This document shows positions 1-5,386 of a stretch of 5,386 nucleotides of DNA, one piece after another. The DNA is taken from the NCBI GenBank assembly GCA_024404215.1, contig JAKSQI010000108.1, forward strand, positions 1 through 5,386, in the 5' to 3' direction. Position 1 is the stretch's first letter, and each line of letters begins with the position of its first letter. This DNA is from Oscillospiraceae bacterium. Lineage in GTDB: Bacteria > Bacillota > Clostridia > Oscillospirales > Oscillospiraceae. The notes beneath the pieces are model-generated. The model was not told the DNA's origin. It saw nothing but the letters and a program-made list of their open reading frames with translations, and ran no database searches. The translations under genes and the position numbers were made by a program.

Positions 1-1119
1 GAAAGGCTTAAGGAAGCCGTTGCCATTGCCCGCAGCCGGGCTGATATTATCATCACGACCGGTGGCCTTGGCCCCACCTACGACGACCTGACCAAGCAAA
101 CCCTGGCGGAGGCCTTTGGCCGCAAGCTCATCTTTCACGAGCCCTCAGCCAACCGAATCCGGGAGCTTTTCCGCCGCCGCCATCACCATGGCATACTCTC
201 AGAAAACAATTTACTGCAGGCCTGGCTGCCTGAGAACTGCACCATATTTGAAAACAGCTGCGGCACAGCGCCTGGCTGTGGCTTCGAGGAAGACGGCGTC
301 CATGTTCTCATGCTGCCCGGCCCACCTTCTGAGTGCCGGGCCATGCTGAAAACCGGTGCTGTCCCCTATCTGCGCAAGCTTAGCAGCAGCATTCTGAAAT
401 CTCATAACATTCGCATCTTCGGCCTCGGAGAAAGCCGCTGCGAAGAGCTGCTCCACGATACTATGGTTACTTCTCTCAACCCCACCCTGGCTCCTTACGC
501 CAAGGAGGCTGAGGTAATGCTTCGTGTGACTGCCAAGGGCAGCTCGGAGGAAGAATGTGAAGCCCTGATGGCCCCTATGCTGGCAGAAGTACATCAGGTT
601 ATCGGTGATTATATCTATGGCGTGGATGTGGAATCTTTGGAAGAGGCCGTTGTTCAGCTTTTGAAGGCCAGGGGCGAGACTTGGGCAGCAGCCGAATCCT
701 GCACCGGAGGCTTGATTGCCAAGCGGATAACGGATATTCCCGGAGCCTCTCAGGTTTTCTTTGGTTCTGCAGTAACCTATGTCAACAGCGCCAAGCAGAG
801 CCTTCTCGGCATTCCCGCAGACCTGCTGGAGGAAAAGGGTGCTGTCAGCCCGGAAACTGCCAAAGCCATGGCAGAAGGTGCCCGGAAGCTCTATGGCAGC
901 GACTACGCCCTTGCCACTACCGGCGTAGCCGGTCCGGATTCCGATGACCGTGGGAATCCGGTTGGTTTGATTTATGTAGCACTGGCAGGTCCGAAGGATA
1001 CAGTCATCTGCGAAATCCACGCCGGCAGCCTCCGTTCTCGTTGCCGCACTACCGCAGTCAATACGGCTCTGGATATGCTCCGCCGTCATCTACAGGGGCT
1101 CCCTGTCAATGCAAAATAA
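1..1119 (+). CDS. cinA: CinA family protein: ADP-ribose pyrophosphatase / nicotinamide-nucleotide amidase (5' partial)
   Basis: The frame is open from base 1 to the TAA at 1117-1119 and gives 372 residues. Full CinA proteins are about 410-425 residues, so roughly 40-50 N-terminal residues lie outside the window. Residue numbers here are for the fragment. The N-terminal MoaB/MoCF-like domain (COG1058) shows GGLGPTYDDLT at 21-31, the segment GTAPG near 85-90 and LPGPPSE at 105-111. A central segment carries NPTLAPYAK and LRVTAKG. The C-terminal PncC-type amidase domain starts near 220 and shows AESCTGG at 231-237, with the likely catalytic Ser233, then NSAK with Lys265, GAVS near 280 and TGVAGP at 307-312. 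In characterised members the first domain hydrolyses ADP-ribose and the second deamidates NMN to nicotinate mononucleotide, in the cytoplasm, for pyridine-nucleotide recycling. The old 'competence/damage-inducible' name reflects linkage with recA in some Firmicutes; here the downstream neighbour is a convergent thioesterase instead. The internal ATG at 310 is not the start, since conserved CinA sequence precedes it. Confidence 0.96.
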   Translation, partial: ERLKEAVAIARSRADIIITTGGLGPTYDDLTKQTLAEAFGRKLIFHEPSANRIRELFRRRHHHGILSENNLLQAWLPENCTIFENSCGTAPGCGFEEDGVHVLMLPGPPSECRAMLKTGAVPYLRKLSSSILKSHNIRIFGLGESRCEELLHDTMVTSLNPTLAPYAKEAEVMLRVTAKGSSEEECEALMAPMLAEVHQVIGDYIYGVDVESLEEAVVQLLKARGETWAAAESCTGGLIAKRITDIPGASQVFFGSAVTYVNSAKQSLLGIPADLLEEKGAVSPETAKAMAEGARKLYGSDYALATTGVAGPDSDDRGNPVGLIYVALAGPKDTVICEIHAGSLRSRCRTTAVNTALDMLRRHLQGLPVNAK

Positions 1120-1134
1120 CCATAACACAGACAA

Positions 1135-1181
1135 ACCCGCTCAAGCTTTGGAAGTATATCCGAAACCTGAGCGGGTATTTT
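1135..1181. terminator. Probable bidirectional terminator between cinA and the thioesterase gene
   Basis: A perfect 9-bp inverted repeat, ACCCGCTCA at 1135-1143 and TGAGCGGGT at 1168-1176, encloses a 24-base loop that can form a small inner stem (GGA at 1150-1152 with TCC at 1159-1161). On the plus strand it is followed by ATTTT (1177-1181). On the minus strand the downstream side reads TTTGT. It lies 15 bases after the cinA stop and 24 bases beyond the thioesterase stop, the expected place for a terminator shared by convergent genes. The T tracts are short and the loop is long, so efficiency is uncertain. Confidence 0.65.
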
Positions 1182-1200
1182 CACGATTATTGCTGCCCCC

Positions 1201-1917
1201 TCACCAAAGGCAAACCTGGGCGCAAAGGTCATCATCATGGCAGAGGGTAATCCGAAACTGTCCATCCACCTGTTCACAAGAGCAGACAGCCTTCTCCCCT
1301 GCCTTCAGTTCACTCTTAAAAACCATGGAAACATGGGGAAAGGAACCGGGCTGACCGATCTTTTCCGGGAGGGCATCCTCCGCCAAATCCAAATAGCACA
1401 GATTGTGCATGTGGCCCAACAAATCTGTTCTGCTGCGGGGAATGATAACCTCCGCTTTCCTTCCCCTGTTTACGGGCAGAGTAACCCGTTCCGGCCGCCA
1501 CTGGGACAAAGCTCCTCCCGGCTCCTCCGGGTATAGCATACGCATGCGTTCCGGAATACGGACCACACGGTGGTTCTCACCTTCCACCACAATCCATTTG
1601 GAGGTCGCCTCAGCCAGCAAGCTGCCCTCACCATCACAAATGCGGAAATCACGCCAAGCATGCACCTTGGCCATCTGACGGGGCCAGGTTGCTACGGTAA
1701 GAGTATCTCCGTATTGAGGGCGTTTAAACACCTCCATGTACCAGGCCATAAGAATCCAGGCCTGACCGGTACTGTTTAGCTGCAATAAACCGTCCCCTAA
1801 GGAATCCGTATGAAAACCGGCCGTATCCTCACAATAGCGCAGAAGACTGCGGTTTTTTACCGTCAAATCCGGGTTTAAGTCTTCCATGCCCGGCTGAAAG
1901 CTTGCTGAATAGCTCAT
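1201..1917 (-). CDS. Acyl-ACP thioesterase, FatA/FatB-like bacterial family (PF01643)
   Basis: A complete 238-residue protein that probably hydrolyses acyl-acyl carrier protein to release free fatty acids in the cytoplasm. Features matching the family are a hot-dog fold N-terminal half with TGQAWIL-type and KRP segments (51-67), TWPR at 77-80, AWRDF at 87-91 and ATSKW at 104-108. A second hot-dog repeat follows, with the active-site segment DLLGHMHN at 165-172. In plant FatB the catalytic residues are an Asp, an Asn and a His in this segment plus a Glu 34 residues after the His. Here Asp165, His169 and Glu203 fit, with His169 to Glu203 exactly 34, but Leu167 sits where plant enzymes have Asn. 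The ATG at 1915-1917 is preceded by AGGAG (1931-1927) with a 9-base gap, which supports this start. The gene converges with cinA and diverges from the glucosaminidase gene. Chain-length specificity cannot be read from the sequence. Confidence 0.9.
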   Translation of the reverse strand: MSYSASFQPGMEDLNPDLTVKNRSLLRYCEDTAGFHTDSLGDGLLQLNSTGQAWILMAWYMEVFKRPQYGDTLTVATWPRQMAKVHAWRDFRICDGEGSLLAEATSKWIVVEGENHRVVRIPERMRMLYPEEPGGALSQWRPERVTLPVNRGRKAEVIIPRSRTDLLGHMHNLCYLDLAEDALPEKIGQPGSFPHVSMVFKSELKAGEKAVCSCEQVDGQFRITLCHDDDLCAQVCLW

Positions 1918-2005
1918 ATCCCGTCTCTCCTTTTATTTGCTGGAGCAGCTCACAGTCATCGAAGGTTCCTGACAATTGCGTCCATTCTTCCATAATAGCT
2001 CCCAT
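1829..2005 (-). CDS. Doubtful 58-residue ORF overlapping the thioesterase start
   Basis: An ATG at 2005-2003 opens a frame of 58 codons ending in TGA at 1831-1829. GGAGGGG at 2016-2010 gives a Shine-Dalgarno match with six bases between GGAGG and the ATG. A second in-frame ATG lies at 1993-1991. The translation starts MGAIMEEWTQL and has an acidic first half and a basic, glycine-rich second half. It has no recognisable domain, signal peptide or membrane segment. The last 89 bases overlap the thioesterase gene in another frame on the same strand, which is a large overlap for real adjacent genes. The start also coincides with a TATAAT that could instead be a promoter element. It may be a small upstream gene coupled to the thioesterase, a leader ORF, or chance. 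Confidence 0.2.
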   Translation of the reverse strand: MGAIMEEWTQLSGTFDDCELLQQIKGETGYELFSKLSAGHGRLKPGFDGKKPQSSALL

Positions 2006-2033
2006 TATACCCCTCCATTCCCTTTAGCTGCAA
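2004..2033 (-). promoter_or_regulatory. Candidate promoter for the thioesterase gene
   Basis: On the minus strand, TATAAT (2009-2004) is a perfect -10 box. TTGCAG (2033-2028) lies 18 bases upstream and matches only the TTG half of the -35 consensus. Transcription would begin near 1997, giving a leader of about 80 bases before the thioesterase ATG at 1917. The -10 overlaps the start codon of the small ORF at 2005, so only one of the two readings is likely to be right unless that ORF is translated from its second ATG. Confidence 0.4.
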
Positions 2034-2101
2034 GCTGTGACTGAAAAAATAGGGAATTATGCCCATATTAGGCTGAAGCCAAGCGGAAAAGTGGGGCATG
2101 T

Positions 2102-2130
2102 TTGACATTAATATATCCTTTTGCTATAAT
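2102..2130 (+). promoter_or_regulatory. Consensus SigA-type promoter for the secreted glucosaminidase gene
   Basis: TTGACA at 2102-2107 and TATAAT at 2125-2130 both match the vegetative consensus exactly, with an ideal 17-base spacer. TG at 2122-2123 adds an extended -10 (TGCTATAAT). Transcription should start near 2137, leaving a leader of about 42 bases that contains AGGAG at 2165-2169, nine bases before the ATG at 2179. The sequence predicts strong constitutive expression unless a repressor acts here. Confidence 0.9.
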
Positions 2131-2178
2131 TGTTAAGTTTTGAAAGCATAAACCTGCTGAGAATAGGAGTGTTGACGG

Positions 2179-4659
2179 ATGACCTTCCGTTTGAAATCCC
2201 TTAATCAATATCTAAGCCTGTTTCTGGCTATGGTCCTGCTTTTTGTCTGCGCCTCCCTTCCCGGTCAGGCGGCATTGGCTGCCGGTACCAAAATCGGCAA
2301 GGTTATTAATGTATCCTCCAGTGTCAATGTTCGCTCGGACGCCAATACCAGCAGCGGTATTGTTGCCAGTTTGCCTGCTGCCACCATTGTTACTGTTTTA
2401 GGTGAAAAAGCAGGTACGTCCGTTACCGATAACGGAAAAACCAGCAGCACCTGGTATCAGATTAAAACCTCCGGCGGAGCAACCGGCTATATTAACAGCC
2501 TGTATTTGGAGGTTACCACGGACTATACCGGTTGGGTTGGTACCGTCATCAATGTGACCTCCTCCCTGAATGTCCGGGCTGAAGCTAACACCTCCAGTTC
2601 CGTGTTAGCCACACTTTCTCCCGGCGCTACTGTAACTCTTTTAGGAGAGCTTCAAGGCAGTTTGGTCAGCGGAAGCGCACTATGGTATAAAATAAAAACC
2701 GCCGGTGGAGTGACCGGATACGTCAGCAGCTACTACCTTTCCGTGAAAGAAGGTACCGCAGATACCACCTTGGCCACTCCCGTCCTCACCAGTGTAACCA
2801 ACACAACTGCCGGGGTAACAGTAAGCTGGAAGGCAGTATCCGGGGCAGCCAAATACCGAGTATTCTATAAAACCTCCGGCAGCAGCTGGACTAAGGCTGC
2901 GGATACCACCGGCACCAGCTACACGGTAACCGGACTAACCTCCGGAACAAGCTACACCTTCACCGTTCGCTGTTTGGATGCGTCGGGAAACTATGCCAGC
3001 CAATATGACACAACCGGGCTGACTATTACCTATACCGCCAGCTCTACTCCCGGAACAACCACTGATTTTCAGTCCGTGCTGAATCAGTTTCCGGAGTCCT
3101 ATTGGCCGGGGCTGCTTGCCCTGCACAAGCTCTACCCCAACTGGGTTTTCCGTCCCCTTACGGTTTCCCTTGACTGGGACTATACCATTAGCAAGGAAGT
3201 ACAGGACAATTACAGCCTGACCTCTCTGGTGGAAGCCCCAACATGGACTGCTGTTCCCTCCAGCTACAAATGCTGCGAGAGCTACGCCTTCAACTGGTCT
3301 ACCGGCCAGTGGATTCCCAAGGATAACGGCAGCCTGGTCTGCGCCAGCCGGGAATTGATTGAATACTATATGGACCCCCGCAATTTCATGGACACTACCT
3401 ATATCTTCCAGTTTTTGGAGATGAGCTTTGACGCCTCAACCCAAACGGTTGCGGGTGTTCAGGCCATCCTGAACGGCAGCTTCATGGCAGGAGATTTGCC
3501 GGATGAACCCGGAACCTCTTACGCTCAGTGTATTTACAATGCCTCTAAAATCTATGGAGCCAATCCCTACGTCATTGCTGCCAAGCTTTTAGGGGAGCAA
3601 GGGAGGAACGGTTCGGCTTTAACCAGCGGCACTTACGCCGGCTACGAGGGCTACTACAACTACTTTAACTACAACGCCTATGGCAACGGCTCCGCCGCCA
3701 TTATCACCAATGGCCTGTCCTATGCCAAAAAGCAGGGCTGGGATACCCACCGCAAAAGCATTGAAGGCGGCACGGCCAAGTATGTTTCCGGCTACATTGC
3801 CGGCGGCCAATCCACCCCATATCTGACTCGGTTTGATGTTTTAGGCAGTCGGCCCTTTACCCATCAGTATGCCTCTGACATTTGCTACGCCTGGTCGGAA
3901 GCCAGCAAAATAAGTAAGATTTACACCTCCGATATCCGTGAACAGTCTTTGACCTTCACTCTGCCCGTCTACCAAAGCATGCCGGAAAGCGCCTGCAGCA
4001 AGCCCAGCGGAGATTCCAGTCCTTACCTGAAGCTCAAGAGTCTGACAGCCTCCGCCGGCAGTCTCAGTCCCCGTTTCCAACCGGAGATTACCAGTTACAC
4101 CCTTACTCTGCCTGCAGGCAGCACCAGTGCCAATCTAATAGCCACGGGCATGGACGACTCAGCAACCGTCTCCGGAGGTGGTACCGTCTCCGTGGGCAGT
4201 GTTGCCGCCATCACGGTAACCTCCCGCTACGGCGAAACCAAAAGCTATACGGTTCGGGTTATCTCCAGTGCTTTGGATACCAGTAGTTCCTCCCTCACTT
4301 TAGAGGGCGGCATGGCTATTGCCACTAAGGGTGCCACGGCAAATGCCATTATCAGCAAGGCCGGCGGCAGTTCCTCTGCTAAGATTTGGTCAGGCGGGAA
4401 AGAAAAAACCGGTTCCTCTTTGGTTGCAACCGGTGATGCACTGGTTTATTATGACCACTCCGGGGCCAGCCTGGGTGCCTTCAGTTTGGTTGTCCCGGAT
4501 GATGTCAACGGGGATGCCAAAATGGACATTAAGGATGTCAGTGCGTTGTTCCGGGCCTGTACCACCCAGGAGAGCCTCACCGATGCTCAGCTTCGGGCAG
4601 CGGAGATTGAAGGCAATCCTACCTTGCGCGATGTCTATCTATTTTTTAAAAAGCTTTAA
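2179..4659 (+). CDS. Secreted SH3b/FN3 N-acetylglucosaminidase (LytD/GH73-like) with cadherin-like and dockerin-like tail
   Basis: An 826-residue exported protein, probably a peptidoglycan hydrolase cutting at N-acetylglucosamine. Residues 1-34 form a signal peptide (Arg4 and Lys6, hydrophobic 11-27, ALA at 32-34). Two SH3b wall-binding repeats follow at about 38-112 and 119-189, sharing the pattern GxVINVxSSxNVRxxANTSS and ending in TGYxxSxYL. A fibronectin III domain covers about 198-285. The catalytic region, about 303-575, matches LytD-type glucosaminidases (COG4193): LHKLYPNWVF (315-324), YYMDPRNF (396-403), KLLGEQGRNGSAL (469-481) with Glu473 as probable catalytic acid, then GYYNYFN and AYGNG (491-504). 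Residues about 615-695 resemble the cadherin-like beta-sandwich PF12733 (GSLSPRF, YTLTLP, YTVRV). The C-terminus (775-818) is dockerin-like, with one good calcium loop and one degenerate loop. The ATG at 2179 has AGGAG nine bases upstream and its own consensus promoter; a terminator follows the stop. The likely role is wall turnover or daughter-cell separation; the substrate bond is inferred from the family. Confidence 0.92.
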   Translation: MTFRLKSLNQYLSLFLAMVLLFVCASLPGQAALAAGTKIGKVINVSSSVNVRSDANTSSGIVASLPAATIVTVLGEKAGTSVTDNGKTSSTWYQIKTSGGATGYINSLYLEVTTDYTGWVGTVINVTSSLNVRAEANTSSSVLATLSPGATVTLLGELQGSLVSGSALWYKIKTAGGVTGYVSSYYLSVKEGTADTTLATPVLTSVTNTTAGVTVSWKAVSGAAKYRVFYKTSGSSWTKAADTTGTSYTVTGLTSGTSYTFTVRCLDASGNYASQYDTTGLTITYTASSTPGTTTDFQSVLNQFPESYWPGLLALHKLYPNWVFRPLTVSLDWDYTISKEVQDNYSLTSLVEAPTWTAVPSSYKCCESYAFNWSTGQWIPKDNGSLVCASRELIEYYMDPRNFMDTTYIFQFLEMSFDASTQTVAGVQAILNGSFMAGDLPDEPGTSYAQCIYNASKIYGANPYVIAAKLLGEQGRNGSALTSGTYAGYEGYYNYFNYNAYGNGSAAIITNGLSYAKKQGWDTHRKSIEGGTAKYVSGYIAGGQSTPYLTRFDVLGSRPFTHQYASDICYAWSEASKISKIYTSDIREQSLTFTLPVYQSMPESACSKPSGDSSPYLKLKSLTASAGSLSPRFQPEITSYTLTLPAGSTSANLIATGMDDSATVSGGGTVSVGSVAAITVTSRYGETKSYTVRVISSALDTSSSSLTLEGGMAIATKGATANAIISKAGGSSSAKIWSGGKEKTGSSLVATGDALVYYDHSGASLGAFSLVVPDDVNGDAKMDIKDVSALFRACTTQESLTDAQLRAAEIEGNPTLRDVYLFFKKL

Positions 4660-4680
4660 TGCTCATTCCGTTAACCAGCG

Positions 4681-4715
4681 ACCATGCGACTGCCGTCCGG
4701 TAGCCGCATGGTTTT
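4681..4715 (+). terminator. Intrinsic terminator after the glucosaminidase gene
   Basis: ACCATGCG (4681-4688) pairs perfectly with CGCATGGT (4705-4712). After one A/C mismatch, a further five pairs (4690-4694 with 4699-4703, one of them G-T) close a GTCC loop. The hairpin runs straight into TTTT (4712-4715), and a second T-rich patch lies at 4722-4727. It sits 21 bases after the TAA and separates transcription of the glucosaminidase gene from the transporter gene. Confidence 0.88.
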
Positions 4716-4775
4716 ACTCTGTCTTTTCACATTTGCCGCGAACACTGCTTCTAGTATTCATGAAAGGAGCACCCC

Positions 4776-5386
4776 ATGAAGAATCATACCCTTTCACTCA
4801 CAGAAGGCCCCATAGTATCCAATATCCTTCGTTTTGCCCTTCCGCTGTTTCTTGCCAATCTTTTTCAACAGCTCTACAACATGGTGGATGCTTTGATTGT
4901 AGGCAACTATTTGGGTAACGCAGCTTTAGCCGCCGTTTCTTCCTCCGGAAGCTTAATCATCCTGCTGGTTGGCTTTTTCAACGGAATTGCCATTGGGGCC
5001 GGTGTCATCATTGCACGGTATTACGGGGCCGGACAAATGACCGAGCTAAAGCGTGCTATCCATACCACCATTACCTTTGGTCTCCTCTGTGGCCTTGCGC
5101 TAACCTTGATTGGCCTTCTGGCAACACCTTTTCTCCTTCGATGGATGAAAACCCCATCTGATATCTTACCGGAATCCATTCTCTATTTCCGAGTATACTT
5201 TCTTGGTTCTTTGGCCTTTGTTCTTTACAATCATTTTGTTGGAATTCTACAGGCCGTCGGCGACAGCAAGCATCCTCTTTACTATCTAATTCTATCCTCG
5301 TTTCTCAATGTATGTCTGGATTTTCTTTTAATTGGGGTTTTCCATTTTGGAGTCGGCGCCGCAGCGCTGGCAACTGTTCTGTCGCA
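4776..5386 (+). CDS. MATE family multidrug/metabolite efflux transporter (3' partial)
   Basis: The first 203 residues of a polytopic inner-membrane protein are present; MATE proteins are usually about 440-460 residues with 12 membrane helices, so a little under half is visible. They export organic cations, drugs or metabolites in exchange for Na+ or H+. Family marks are LTEGPI at 8-13, FALPLFLANLFQQLYNMVD in the first helix (20-38), IVGNYLG (41-47), GAGVIIARYYGA (74-85), YFRVYF (137-142), AVGDSKHPL (160-168) and GVGAAALATVLS (192-203). Hydrophobic segments lie at about 14-36, 57-80, 97-122, 138-158 and 169-190. The ATG at 4776 is chosen because AAAGGAG (4763-4769) lies six bases upstream and the protein begins like other clostridial members. 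It follows a terminator and so should have its own promoter, but none is convincing in 4716-4760. Substrate cannot be predicted. Confidence 0.93.
   Translation, partial: MKNHTLSLTEGPIVSNILRFALPLFLANLFQQLYNMVDALIVGNYLGNAALAAVSSSGSLIILLVGFFNGIAIGAGVIIARYYGAGQMTELKRAIHTTITFGLLCGLALTLIGLLATPFLLRWMKTPSDILPESILYFRVYFLGSLAFVLYNHFVGILQAVGDSKHPLYYLILSSFLNVCLDFLLIGVFHFGVGAAALATVLS

Noticed and set aside
211..1089. A 292-codon open frame on the minus strand opposite cinA
   Set aside because: It lies wholly opposite strongly conserved CinA coding sequence, its translation shows no recognisable domain, and no clear ribosome binding site is linked to it. It is best explained as a reverse-frame shadow of a codon-biased gene.
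1955..1973. Interrupted palindrome with GTCA and TGAC arms in the thioesterase leader
   Set aside because: The arms are four bases, the centre pairs imperfectly, and no known riboswitch or operator pattern surrounds it. Chance is a sufficient explanation.
2179..2260. Possible lipoprotein signal at Cys24 of the glucosaminidase
   Set aside because: The residues before the cysteine are Leu-Phe-Val, which do not fit a lipobox (Gly, Ala or Ser is needed at -1). A type I cleavage site at ALA 32-34 fits better.
1201..4659. The idea that thioesterase, glucosaminidase and transporter form a new functional system
   Set aside because: The genes diverge or are separated by a terminator, have their own ribosome binding sites, and belong to families with unrelated roles. 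Nothing in the sequence ties them together.
4726..4757. Possible transporter promoter: TTCACA (4726-4731) with TAGTAT (4752-4757)
   Set aside because: The 20-base spacer is too long and both boxes are poor matches, so I do not list it.
4319..4918. A 199-codon plus-strand open frame spanning the end of the glucosaminidase gene, the terminator and the start of the transporter gene
   Set aside because: It overlaps two well-supported genes in another frame and crosses a strong terminator. Its translation has no domain-like pattern.

Overview
The window looks like ordinary chromosomal DNA from a Gram-positive bacterium of the Bacillota, most likely class Clostridia. The evidence is AGGAG-type ribosome binding sites ahead of each complete start, a perfect SigA-type promoter, a secreted SH3b/glucosaminidase protein ending in a dockerin-like module, and a MATE transporter with the wording typical of clostridial members. 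Base composition is close to 50% GC by eye. Genus and species cannot be decided from the sequence alone.

Layout. (1) Bases 1-1119, plus strand: cinA, missing its first 40-50 codons at the window edge. It encodes the two-domain pyridine-nucleotide recycling protein. (2) Bases 1135-1181: a hairpin between two convergent genes, probably terminating both. (3) Bases 1201-1917, minus strand: a complete acyl-ACP thioesterase with a slightly unusual active-site segment. (4) Bases 1918-2178: a divergent intergenic region. It holds a textbook promoter for the rightward gene, a weaker candidate promoter for the thioesterase, and a 58-codon minus-strand ORF with a good ribosome binding site that overlaps the thioesterase start. 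(5) Bases 2179-4659, plus strand: an 826-residue secreted cell-wall hydrolase with the order signal peptide, SH3b, SH3b, fibronectin III, LytD-like N-acetylglucosaminidase, cadherin-like beta-sandwich, dockerin-like tail. (6) Bases 4681-4715: a strong intrinsic terminator. (7) Bases 4776-5386, plus strand: the first 203 residues of a MATE-family efflux protein, cut by the window end.

The four main genes do not form one operon. cinA and the thioesterase converge, the thioesterase and the glucosaminidase diverge, and a terminator separates the glucosaminidase from the transporter. Their likely roles (nucleotide repair/NAD recycling, fatty-acid release, peptidoglycan turnover, drug or metabolite export) do not point to a shared pathway. 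I found no CRISPR array, RNA gene, insertion sequence, phage gene or toxin-antitoxin pair, and nothing that amounts to a new multi-gene system. The observations most worth a second look are the half-degenerate dockerin on a wall hydrolase, the thioesterase active-site variant, and the small overlapping ORF.
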